Assembly: GCA_030610745.1 (NCBI GenBank)
Contig: JAUWRC010000066.1
Span: 1-8,255, forward strand
DNA from: Clostridia bacterium
Lineage (GTDB): Bacteria > Aerophobota > Aerophobia > Aerophobales > AE-B3A
Reading direction: 5' to 3'
DNA: 8,255 nucleotides
The stretch's first letter is position 1. Each line of letters opens with the position of its first letter. Below the pieces are notes generated by a model. It was not told the origin of the DNA. It saw nothing but the letters and a program-made list of their open reading frames with translations, and did no database searches. This document shows, one piece after another, positions 1 through 5,774 of the stretch. The position numbers and the translations under genes were made by a program.

Positions 1-323
1 TACATTTCGAATCGGAGATAGTGGCTCCATTGCCCCCCATCCAGAACGCTTAATCCACTACCGTGGGATACCCAGATGCGCCCTTCTTTATCTACAGCTA
101 TAGTATTTACCCGGTTGTGAGGAAGGCCTTTGGACTTATCGATTACTGACCAGCCATCTTCTCCTATTATGCTCACTCCATGGCCTGTTGCCAGCAGAAT
201 TTCACTCTTCGCGGCGTTGGAGGCGAGCACAGACCCTTGTTCTGCACCTATAACTATGCCCGATGTTAAAAATAACACCATCATCAAACCCAGCAATACT
301 CCTCTTACTGTTTTTTGAAACAT
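1..323 (-). CDS. Secreted beta-propeller (Reg_prop-type) sensor protein, N-terminal part, runs off left edge
   Basis: Only the first 107 codons or so are in the window; the frame is open to base 1. Seen: ATG at 323 with a strong AAAGGAGGAG site four to six bases upstream. The N-terminus is a signal peptide (basic QKTVRG, hydrophobic stretch about residues 9-26, likely cleavage after Ala27). About residues 60-97 show one propeller blade of the two-component-regulator propeller type, with LPHNRVNTIAVDKEGRIWV followed by a GLSVLDGG turn. Known of the family: these repeats form an extracytoplasmic seven-bladed propeller, often the sensor half of hybrid histidine kinases, but some proteins are propeller only. 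Which type this is cannot be told here. It starts 13 bp after the stop of the metallopeptidase gene, so the two are probably co-transcribed. The upstream genes are intracellular, so a functional link is not evident. Confidence 0.75.
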   Translation of the reverse strand, partial: MFQKTVRGVLLGLMMVLFLTSGIVIGAEQGSVLASNAAKSEILLATGHGVSIIGEDGWSVIDKSKGLPHNRVNTIAVDKEGRIWVSHGSGLSVLDGGQWSHYLRFEM

Positions 324-336
324 TTTAACTCCTCCT

Positions 337-846
337 TTATTCAATATCTAATTCTTGATTATCTTCCATTCCTTTAGCAATAAGAAACCCCCGTGCTCTC
401 TCTGCCAACTTATAGCGATAGACAATATCCCAGAACGCTTTACTGTGATTCGGCTCCAGAATATGGGCCATCTCATGGGTAATAACATAATCCCTTACCC
501 AGTCCGGCATCTGGGCGAGATGATGAGATATACGTATTGCCTTCTTTTTATAATTGCAGCTTCCGTATCTTTTCTGCTGATTTGTTACATATTTAATTGA
601 TTTAATTTTAATCTTTCCATTAAAATACTTTTTGTTTAACCTGCCAAACACTTCACTTAGATTTTGTTCTTCATTAAGCTTCTTCTTGATATTTCGTCTG
701 ACAAACCTTTTCTTGAAATTTTTTATGACTTTTTTCAGTTCTTTTTCAGGTATGTTATACGGTGCAGAAACATGCATTACATCACCATCAAGCTTGGCAC
801 TTATTGTCCTCTTTCGTCTCTTACTGCGTTTAACTTCTACTTTCAT
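337..846 (-). CDS. YgjP/DUF45-type zinc metallopeptidase
   Basis: A 169-residue protein, close to the length of E. coli YgjP. The N-terminal third is very basic (VKRSKRRKRTIS), which is typical of the family. The core shows RYGSC (residues 93-97), then the zinc site HEMAH (124-128) and the third ligand in EPNHSKAFW (His134), an HExxH-x5-H arrangement. The family (PF01863, related to SprT/WLM-like zincins) is predicted to be a cytoplasmic metal-dependent peptidase. Members are often found near type I restriction and other defence genes, but their substrates are poorly known. ATG at 846 is the first start after an in-frame TGA only 12 bases upstream, so no longer N-terminus is possible. There is no good Shine-Dalgarno site, which suggests translation depends on the upstream ORFs. 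It lies 22 bp behind the truncated toxin-like ORF and 13 bp before the propeller gene. Fold and active site are sure; its role is not known. Confidence 0.85.
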   Translation of the reverse strand: MKVEVKRSKRRKRTISAKLDGDVMHVSAPYNIPEKELKKVIKNFKKRFVRRNIKKKLNEEQNLSEVFGRLNKKYFNGKIKIKSIKYVTNQQKRYGSCNYKKKAIRISHHLAQMPDWVRDYVITHEMAHILEPNHSKAFWDIVYRYKLAERARGFLIAKGMEDNQELDIE

Positions 847-868
847 TGTGTTGTCTCAGACCCTTGAC

Positions 869-1000
869 TTAAACTGTCCAATCAGAAGGGTGCACTCCAA
901 CTTCTAAATCTTCTTCAAGGGTCCGGAATTTTTTGGAAAGTTTTTTGAGATCGTTTTCAAACTCAGTGAGACGTTTAATATCATTGAAGATCTTTTTCAT
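869..1000 (-). pseudogene. Toxin-like partner of the Panacea antitoxin, apparently truncated (43 codons)
   Basis: A 43-residue ORF starts with ATG at 1000, inside the last codons of the antitoxin gene (20-bp overlap), and ends at TAA 869-871. The peptide is charged and helical: MKKIFNDIKRLTEFENDL, then KKLSKKFRTLEEDLEV, then an unrelated-looking tail GVHPSDWTV. The first 34 residues look to me like the start of a RelE/ParE-type toxin (the FExDLKKL...FRTLEEDLE pattern). Such toxins normally run for about 90-130 residues. No other frame continues the protein, and the metallopeptidase gene begins 22 bp later. I therefore infer loss of the toxin's C-terminal two thirds by deletion or insertion, with the junction near base 900. 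The overlap with the antitoxin is typical of toxin-antitoxin pairs. It could instead be a real small protein of its own. Confidence 0.5.
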
Positions 1001-1778
1001 CGTATTTTCTCATTGAGTATTCTGAGGTGCGATAGAAAACGGATTCGTAATCTATTATTCCGCCGTCCTCTGTTGTTATCCACGGTACATCTTTATGCGC
1101 ATATTCGTTTATTTGTGTTGCATTCATATCGGAAAGACTTATCAACACATAATCTATCATATTTCTTTCGTCTTCATTCAACTGAGATAAATCTGGCTGT
1201 TTTAAGGGGAGATATTTCCGCTGGGGATATTGAAAATATTTGTCGTCGATCTTTACTAATTCGCCATTTTTTTTCATTTCCTCCACTATTTTAATAAATT
1301 CGTTAGGGGTAGGGCCGTAATTATTTTTAATATAGGTGGCGCCCATGAGCTGTTCTTCGTATTTTTCATAATAATTGAAATCAATAAAATAAAGAAGCTT
1401 GTATAAAACTGATTCTCCTATATTTGGCTTTGATCCAACCTTGCTTAGAACATAAAGCAATACTTCTTTAAATTTCTCAAGGTTCTTCTGTGGTACGCTT
1501 ATCCTTATGCCAATTTTCTCCTTTGGCTTCTGTTCCATAACTTTTTCAAGCACTACCTCTATATCCTTATCCAAATCAAGGAGTATGTCCGTAGGCATAT
1601 TGAAAATCTTTGATAACTTTGCAATCTCCTCAGCGCTGATTTTTCTGTCACCGTTCTCTATTTGGGAAATCGCAACCCTGTTAATACCCAATTCTTTAGC
1701 AAGGGTCTCCTGAGAAAAACCTAATCTTTCTCTAATCGCCTTAATCTTCTTTGACAGTTTTTTATAGAAGATATCCAT
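981..1778 (-). CDS. XRE helix-turn-helix / Panacea-domain antitoxin
   Basis: A 265-residue protein. Residues 9-63 form an XRE/Cro-type helix-turn-helix (ERLGFSQETLAKELGINRVA, then ISQIENGDRKIS). About residues 118-248 are the Panacea domain (SocA-like, DUF4065), with LYKLLYFIDF, GATYIKNNYGPTP, YLPLKQPDLSQLNEDE and DVPWITTEDG in the expected order. Panacea is a versatile antitoxin domain that neutralises unrelated toxins by direct contact. The HTH part is expected to repress its own operon. ATG at 1778 was chosen because GGAGG (1787-1791) lies 8 bases upstream; the in-frame GTG at 1787 overlaps that site and cannot be the start. A strong promoter and candidate operators lie just upstream. The gene overlaps the following toxin-like ORF by 20 bp. 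Complete and apparently functional, although its toxin looks broken. Confidence 0.88.
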   Translation of the reverse strand: MDIFYKKLSKKIKAIRERLGFSQETLAKELGINRVAISQIENGDRKISAEEIAKLSKIFNMPTDILLDLDKDIEVVLEKVMEQKPKEKIGIRISVPQKNLEKFKEVLLYVLSKVGSKPNIGESVLYKLLYFIDFNYYEKYEEQLMGATYIKNNYGPTPNEFIKIVEEMKKNGELVKIDDKYFQYPQRKYLPLKQPDLSQLNEDERNMIDYVLISLSDMNATQINEYAHKDVPWITTEDGGIIDYESVFYRTSEYSMRKYDEKDLQ

Positions 1779-1800
1779 CTTTAACACCTCCTTTTAGTCT

Positions 1801-1826
1801 ATTCCTTCGGAATCAAGGTCAATCAA
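1801..1826 (-). promoter_or_regulatory. Leader of the Panacea operon: short palindrome and direct repeat
   Basis: Between the -10 box and the ribosome binding site lie a perfect 5-bp inverted repeat ATTCC-TTC-GGAAT (1801-1813) and, on the minus strand, two copies of TTGATT 10 bp apart. These could be extra operator half-sites or a small hairpin in the leader. The position just after the transcription start fits repression, but no family consensus was available to match them. Confidence 0.35.
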
Positions 1827-1855
1827 AGTATACCATATGTAAGATAATATGTCAA
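1827..1855 (-). promoter_or_regulatory. Sigma70-type promoter of the Panacea operon with a palindromic spacer
   Basis: On the minus strand a perfect -35 TTGACA (1850-1855) and -10 TATACT (1827-1832) are separated by exactly 17 bp. The spacer and the -35 edge contain CATAT (1847-1851 on the minus strand) and ATATG (1834-1838), an inverted repeat with an 8-bp gap, a plausible binding site for the XRE antitoxin. The start codon is about 50 bp from the -10, leaving room for a short leader. Confidence 0.8.
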
Positions 1856-2008
1856 GCGTTTGTTTGAATTTCTTACATCGCTTCTCTATCTCTTTATGGT
1901 AAATTTTTGATTTGTTTCCGGCTCCCCGGACTGGACGGTATTGATAACGGTGAATTTCTGATAAAAGACTTGATTTTTGAGGAGATATCAGGTCGAAGTC
2001 ATAACAAA

Positions 2009-2539
2009 TTATTTTTTTTCTGAGTCCCATAAGGTCTGAAACATTTCAAATCCGATTCTTCGGCGTGGTTTTTCAGGTGGTATCATAAGTTTACGGATTA
2101 CATCAAATACAACCTTGAATTGTGCATCGTATTTCTTTTCCAGTTCATCTAATTTACGAGCAAGTTCTTTATGTGAAACAAGGATTTCTCGCAATTTTAT
2201 AAAAGTGCGCATAATCTGGATGTTAACCTGGATTGCCCGCTTGCTATGCAGAACACTGGAAAGCATAGCAACACCCTGTTCTGTAAAGACGCGAGGAAGC
2301 TTACGAGTTCCACCCCAACTTGATGTTCCAAAATGGAATATCAAGTTCTTAAACTCTTCCCGGCTTAACTGAGACATAAAATCACTTGGGAACCGATCCA
2401 AATTTCTATTTACAGCTTTATTTAAATTCCCAGTTGTAACACCATAAAGTTGTGCTAAGTCTTTATCTAACATTACTTTGTGCCCTCTAATCAGTAAAAT
2501 TTTCTTTTCTATCACTTCCTGTGGAATTATTGCTTTCAT
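2009..2539 (-). CDS. ORF6N-domain DNA-binding protein
   Basis: A 176-residue protein with the ORF6N domain (PF10543) at about residues 10-95. It shows the family signature LIRGHKVMLDKDLAQLYGV, then NLDRFPSDFM, NLIFHFGTSSWGGTRKLP and VFTEQGVAMLSSVLHSKRAI. The C-terminal third is a charged helix, probably coiled coil (about residues 112-150), ending in PPEKPRRRIGF and a short tail. ORF6N comes from phage proteins related to KilA-N and Bro-N and is taken to bind DNA; cellular copies are common in genomes of uncultured bacteria and often sit among mobile genes. ATG at 2539 follows GGGAG with 5-base spacing; the in-frame TTG at 2551 lies before that site and was not used. A perfect palindrome sits just upstream. 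The 230-bp gap and separate promoter before the Panacea gene argue for an independent unit. Confidence 0.85.
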   Translation of the reverse strand: MKAIIPQEVIEKKILLIRGHKVMLDKDLAQLYGVTTGNLNKAVNRNLDRFPSDFMSQLSREEFKNLIFHFGTSSWGGTRKLPRVFTEQGVAMLSSVLHSKRAIQVNIQIMRTFIKLREILVSHKELARKLDELEKKYDAQFKVVFDVIRKLMIPPEKPRRRIGFEMFQTLWDSEKK

Positions 2540-2552
2540 TTTATCTCCCAAT

Positions 2553-2577
2553 TTGAAATCACAATTTGTGATTTCAA
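2553..2577. promoter_or_regulatory. Perfect 25-bp palindrome in front of the ORF6N gene
   Basis: Arms TTGAAATCACAA (2553-2564) and TTGTGATTTCAA (2566-2577) are exact reverse complements around a single T. The palindrome ends two bases before the GGGAG ribosome binding site of the ORF6N gene. It could be a dimer operator (autoregulation by ORF6N or another protein) or a 12-bp hairpin in the mRNA leader. No poly-T follows, so it is not a terminator. Confidence 0.7.
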
Positions 2578-2595
2578 GATTTTATAGTAAATAAA

Positions 2596-2616
2596 TGACA
2601 ACCAAATTGACAACCA
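2596..2616. repeat. Direct repeat TGACAACCA, 12-bp period
   Basis: Two identical 9-mers TGACAACCA at 2596-2604 and 2608-2616, separated by AAT (2605-2607 reads AAT). They lie some 20-40 bp upstream of the 25-bp palindrome, in the probable promoter region of the ORF6N gene, and on the minus strand they carry a TTGTCA that could serve as a -35. A regulator binding site on the same helix face is plausible, but chance is not excluded for two copies. Confidence 0.35.
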
Positions 2617-2619
2617 CAT

Positions 2620-2700
2620 TTAAACCAGAACATAATGTGCGCCTCTACCTTTAAGTAATCGTACTATCTTATTTATATATCTAAATTTTGGTTTAAACAT
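2620..2700 (-). pseudogene. Fic-like N-terminal remnant (26 codons)
   Basis: ATG at 2700 follows a purine-rich AAGGAAAG site and opens a 26-residue ORF, MFKPKFRYINKIVRLL followed by KGRGAHYVLV and TAA. The first 16 residues resemble the start of many Fic-family AMP-transferase proteins (FKPK...TNKI...). The Fic motif HPFxxGNGR is absent because the ORF ends far too early. The start overlaps the stop of the preceding fragment, as in an operon. Read as the residue of a deleted gene; the similarity is short and could be accidental. Confidence 0.3.
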
Positions 2701-2828
2701 TCTTTCTTTCCTTCAAGCTCAAAAAATTAAGGTTATATTTTTCGATCAGCCCCTCATCGGCAAAACTAAAATATTTATTTGAGGATATTTGTAATCCTTT
2801 CAAGATTTAAAGCTTTTGTCTGCGCCAT
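2693..2828 (-). pseudogene. Frameshifted small ORF, unrecognised
   Basis: ATG at 2828 has a good GGAGG 8 bases upstream and encodes MAQTKALNLERITNILK before TAA (2775-2777). In another frame the open stretch continues with SSNKYFSFADEGLIEKYNLN and FLSLKERKNV to TAA at 2693-2695, which overlaps the next ORF start. The amino-acid composition of both parts looks protein-like. I take them as one small gene split by a frameshift, or as two fused remnants. I do not recognise the family. Confidence 0.3.
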
Positions 2829-2831
2829 ATT

Positions 2832-2948
2832 TTATGCCTCCATTAATTTTTTAAACTCTGGCTCAATATATCGTATTTCCACATTATACTTGCCAGGTTT
2901 CGAATTCACTATCCACAACTGAGAGGGAAATCCTAGCCGATAGTCAAC
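2832..2948 (-). pseudogene. C-terminal fragment of an unrecognised gene
   Basis: An open frame with no start codon of its own reads VDYRLGFPSQLWIVNSKPG, then KYNVEIRYIEPEFKKLMEA and TAA at 2832-2834. It overlaps the end of the membrane protein gene in another frame. The stop is 3 bp from the next ATG and the GGAGG inside its last codons serves that ORF, so the two look like a former operon. Its 5' part is missing, probably replaced when the membrane-protein segment was joined near base 2940. Confidence 0.3.
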
Positions 2949-3748
2949 CTCTCTACCTCCCGGGTCTCACTAACTACTTTTGTCACGCCCAGTACCTTAA
3001 GCAAAGGGAAGATAATGCTCAGGAACACAGTTGGCACCCAACCCAGCAAGCGGATGATAGTTACCAGAGTCATAAATAAACCTATGGCTATAGCTAAGGG
3101 GATGAACTTCTCATAAGGCTTTACTTTGCTTTCGAAGAACTCATCTACACCACGTTGGAATTCCTTTCTGAATTCAGCCATTACCTCTCGGCGCTCTTTC
3201 GCTGGCACCCGGGTTTCTATTTGCTTTTCCATCTGTTTCATAAACATCTCCATGTAAAGCTCAGGTATGGAGAATCCTTCCCGCTCAATATAGGTCGTAC
3301 AGCCAAAGTATAAACTTCCACAGGTCACAAAGACAAGGGCCATCAGCAACATACCCTGGCTTCTGCCAATGGGTCGTATGGAGAACCTAATTCGCTCATT
3401 CAGCTCCCTGGCAACGCCCACGACGTAAAAGGAGGCAGCGATAAGGTATACCAGGGCCAGAATACCACTACCTACTGTCACCTGCCAACCCAGGAGCATA
3501 GCCAACCCGCAGAGAGCAAAGACTATAATCCCCACCCACACAGGCCGCACCAGCACAGCTACCAGGCCACTGGTCACTGCTACAACACCTAGAGCTAATA
3601 GGAACCATAACAGCAGATTCAGGAGCTCCCAGGAGGGGGAAAGCATCAGCTCATAGGCCTGGCCAATTTGTCTTAAGGTTGTTCCGAAGAAGTACCCAGC
3701 TCCGATGAGAAAAACTGCGAAAAATGCACTCTTAATCCATTTGCTCAT
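2933..3748 (-). CDS. Polytopic membrane protein of unknown function
   Basis: A 271-residue protein I do not recognise. About seven hydrophobic segments can be seen: residues 6-22, 41-63, 68-86, 89-110, 131-149, 216-236 and 239-256. Between the fifth and sixth lies a charged, helical loop of about 65 residues (KQMEKQIETRVPAKERRE, then EFRKEFQRGVDEFFESKVKP). ATG at 3748 follows GGGAGG with ideal spacing; an in-frame start at 3808 would lie inside ilvD and was rejected. The gene begins 16 bp after the ilvD stop, so it is probably in the same transcript. Its base composition is visibly richer in G and C than ilvD and the flanking genes, which hints at a separate origin. The last codons border decayed sequence, so the C-terminus may be altered. 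A role in branched-chain amino acid metabolism cannot be inferred from position alone. Confidence 0.75.
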   Translation of the reverse strand: MSKWIKSAFFAVFLIGAGYFFGTTLRQIGQAYELMLSPSWELLNLLLWFLLALGVVAVTSGLVAVLVRPVWVGIIVFALCGLAMLLGWQVTVGSGILALVYLIAASFYVVGVARELNERIRFSIRPIGRSQGMLLMALVFVTCGSLYFGCTTYIEREGFSIPELYMEMFMKQMEKQIETRVPAKERREVMAEFRKEFQRGVDEFFESKVKPYEKFIPLAIAIGLFMTLVTIIRLLGWVPTVFLSIIFPLLKVLGVTKVVSETREVERLTIG

Positions 3749-3764
3749 TTTTTTATCCTCCCTG

Positions 3765-5519
3765 CTAACTTTTAGAAGAAAGAGATAAAACTGCTCCCTT
3801 ATCAGCACTCTCTACATGACTAGCGTATCTTGCTAACCATCCTCCTGCTACTTTTGATTTAAAAGGAGAGCTTTTCTTTCTTCTATCTTTTAATTCCTCT
3901 TTTGAAATTTTGACATTTATTTTCTTTTTATTAACATCTATCTCAATCAAATCATCATTTTTAAGTAAACCAATCTCACCGCCGCTGGCAGCTTCCGGAG
4001 AGATGTGGCCGACACAAAGCCCCCTGGTCCCTCCTGAAAAACGGCCGTCTGTAATTAAAGCCGCCCTAATACCTGCTCCTTTTATCGCTGCGGTTGGCGA
4101 AAGCATCTCTTGCATTCCGGGCCCGCCTTTTGGCCCTTCATACCGAATTACTACTACCTCGCCATCTTTAATTTTATTATTTAAAATGGCTTCTAAGGCT
4201 TCTTCCTGAGAATTATAAACCTTGGCTCTGCCTTTGAAAATGAGCATATCTTCATCTACTCCGCTTGTCTTTAATACAGAGCCTTTTCTGGCAATGTTTC
4301 CAAAAAGGACAGCCAAACCTCCTTCAGCGGAAAAAGCATTATCTACCGAATGGATTACTTCTCCGTCAGGTTTAGGAGATTTTAAGACGTAATCCCCTAA
4401 TGTCCCATAAACAGTTTTGGCCCCAAGTTTTAACCTGGAGCTTTTGCCTTCATAAATAGCTCGTAAAATTGCCCCTACTCCTCCGACTCTATGAATATCT
4501 TCCATGTGAATTTCTGGACGAGAGGGTGAAATTTTTACTACATTGGCTGTGGTTTGAGCAAGTTCATTAAGAAATTTGAGGTCATATTCGATGCCTGCCT
4601 CATGAGCTAAAGCCAGCAGATGTAAAACGGTATTGGTTGAACCTCCCATAGCCATATCTAAAATAAAGGCATTGTCAATAGATTCCCTGGTTAAAATATC
4701 CAGGGGTCTTATTTTATTTTCCATAAGAAAGATTATTGTCTTAGCGGCTTCTTTAACAAGATTTATCCTTTCGGGATTTAATTGAAATTGTCTTTCTTTG
4801 CTCTTTACTCTACGGGCAGCTGGTATTGTCCCGTTTCCAGGTAAAGCAAATCCTAATACTTCTCCTAAACAGTTCATTGAATTCGCCGTAAACATACCGG
4901 CACAGCTTCCATAACCGGGACAAGCGGCTTCAGTTAATTTCTCCAGCTCCCTTTTGCTCATTTTGCCAGCGCTATATTTACCCACAGCTTCAAAAACAGA
5001 AATCAAATCCGTGTTGTTTAATCCACACAGCATCGGCCCACCACTTATATATAGTGAGGGAATATTAATTCTTACCATTGCATTGTACATCGCAGGAACA
5101 ATCTTATCGCAATTACCCAATCCAATCCAGGCATCAGGAGGATGAGCCCCGATGATAGTTTCAATTTGGTCAGCAATAAGCTCCCTGGAAGGCAAAGAAT
5201 ACTTCATTCCAAAATGGCCCATAGCAATACCATCACAAACTGCACCCCCGATATTTGCATACCACACATTTACCCCTTGCTTTTCCAACTCTTTCTTTAA
5301 AACAGCTCCTAATCTATCAAGATGAGCGTGGCCAGGAATCTGGTTAGTATAGGAATTTACTATGGTCACAAAAGGTTTCTTTAAATCTTCAATTGACTTA
5401 AGAACGCCGGAAGCCTTCATCAAGGAAACTCCTGGCAGCATATGCGGGCCTTCTCGGTAAACATCGCTGCCTTTTTTACGGACATTCTTAATGCCTTCAT
5501 TCGCTGCTTCTTTTGCCAT
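3765..5519 (-). CDS. ilvD: Dihydroxy-acid dehydratase
   Basis: A 584-residue, full-length enzyme (the family is usually 555-620). It dehydrates 2,3-dihydroxy-isovalerate and 2,3-dihydroxy-3-methylvalerate to the 2-oxo acids in valine, leucine and isoleucine synthesis, in the cytoplasm. Seen: NSYTNQIPGHAHL (55-67), DGIAMGHFGMKYSLPSREL (96-114), GNCDKIVP with Cys137 (cluster) and Lys139 (the lysine carbamylated in the family to bind Mg), CPGYGSCAGMFTANSMNCLG with Cys200/Cys206, GGSTNTVLHL (292-301), YEGPKGGPGMQEML (460-473), and DGRFSGGTRG with the probable catalytic base Ser495. The N-terminal cysteine of the oxygen-stable [2Fe-2S] branch (PCN/PCTM) is replaced by PGH, as in E. coli IlvD, so an oxygen-labile cluster is inferred. 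ATG at 5519 has AGGAG 6-7 bases upstream. No other ilv genes are in the window. IlvD is preferred over sugar-acid dehydratases because of GGSTNTVLHL and the C-terminal SADKGAV. Confidence 0.95.
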   Translation of the reverse strand: MAKEAANEGIKNVRKKGSDVYREGPHMLPGVSLMKASGVLKSIEDLKKPFVTIVNSYTNQIPGHAHLDRLGAVLKKELEKQGVNVWYANIGGAVCDGIAMGHFGMKYSLPSRELIADQIETIIGAHPPDAWIGLGNCDKIVPAMYNAMVRINIPSLYISGGPMLCGLNNTDLISVFEAVGKYSAGKMSKRELEKLTEAACPGYGSCAGMFTANSMNCLGEVLGFALPGNGTIPAARRVKSKERQFQLNPERINLVKEAAKTIIFLMENKIRPLDILTRESIDNAFILDMAMGGSTNTVLHLLALAHEAGIEYDLKFLNELAQTTANVVKISPSRPEIHMEDIHRVGGVGAILRAIYEGKSSRLKLGAKTVYGTLGDYVLKSPKPDGEVIHSVDNAFSAEGGLAVLFGNIARKGSVLKTSGVDEDMLIFKGRAKVYNSQEEALEAILNNKIKDGEVVVIRYEGPKGGPGMQEMLSPTAAIKGAGIRAALITDGRFSGGTRGLCVGHISPEAASGGEIGLLKNDDLIEIDVNKKKINVKISKEELKDRRKKSSPFKSKVAGGWLARYASHVESADKGAVLSLSSKS

Positions 5520-5557
5520 TTTATTCTCCTTTTAAAGAAATTTCTTGAGCTTTTTTG

Positions 5558-5588
5558 GATATAGCATTGGGTGTTACATTTTTGGCAA
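5558..5588 (-). promoter_or_regulatory. Possible ilvD promoter
   Basis: On the minus strand TTGCCA (5583-5588) and an extended -10 TGC-TATATC (5558-5563) are 19 bp apart, ending about 40 bp before the ilvD start. The spacing is long, but the TG extension would compensate. ilvD might also be read from upstream genes. Weak prediction. Confidence 0.35.
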
Positions 5589-5678
5589 TAAACCTTTATG
5601 AGAAATAGATTCGTTATTAAGAAGTTGAATATCAGAGGTATGTACAAATACGTTATCTTTTTCTATTTTAGTCATCAT
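5574..5678 (-). CDS. Small ORF (34 codons), unrecognised, possibly not real
   Basis: MMTKIEKDNVFVHTSDIQ then LLNNESISHKGLLPKM, followed by TAA. Its ATG overlaps the TAA of the upstream MBL-like fragment (TAATG), an arrangement that allows translational coupling. It ends about 55 bp before ilvD and lies partly on the predicted ilvD promoter. The sequence has a protein-like composition but matches no family I know. It may be the decayed remainder of the hydrolase gene in another frame. Confidence 0.25.
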   Translation of the reverse strand: MMTKIEKDNVFVHTSDIQLLNNESISHKGLLPKM

Positions 5679-5770
5679 TACCGTTTCTGAATTATTAAAT
5701 GCTTTTCCGTGAGGTCAGCTTTAAGACCTTCTTTCCATACCTCGTTGTCGTAAATAATGGTAATTTTCAT
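5678..5770 (-). pseudogene. MBL-fold metallo-hydrolase, N-terminal remnant (30 codons)
   Basis: ATG at 5770 with GAGG 7 bases upstream opens MKITIIYDNEVWKEGLKAD, which is the usual N-terminus of a group of MBL-fold hydrolases (typically continuing WGFS...LFDTG in about 250 residues). After that the frame turns to LTEKHLIIQKR and stops at 5678-5680. The metal-binding HxHxDH motif is absent from this stretch in every frame I read. It lies 4 bp behind the four-cysteine gene, so the intact ancestor was probably its operon partner. Read as a gene lost by internal deletion. Confidence 0.5.
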
Positions 5771-5774
5771 TTTA

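Noticed and set aside
355..907. Several plus-strand ORFs of 67-91 codons
   Set aside because: They are antisense to the metallopeptidase, whose HExxH and YGSC motifs identify the coding strand.
1794..2030. 78-codon minus-strand ORF between the ORF6N and Panacea genes
   Set aside because: It covers the strong Panacea promoter and its operators, overlaps the end of the ORF6N gene and has no family resemblance.
2620..2700. HicA-like toxin, suggested by the LLKGRGAHYVLV stretch
   Set aside because: The ORF stops before the HicA GSHH motif, and the first residues fit Fic proteins better; too short to decide.
3749..3808. N-terminal extension of the membrane protein to 3808
   Set aside because: It would overlap the end of ilvD by 44 bp, while ATG at 3748 has an ideal GGGAGG site.
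5420..5647. 75-codon minus-strand ORF over the ilvD start
   Set aside because: It overlaps the ilvD N-terminus in another frame and contains its ribosome site and likely promoter.
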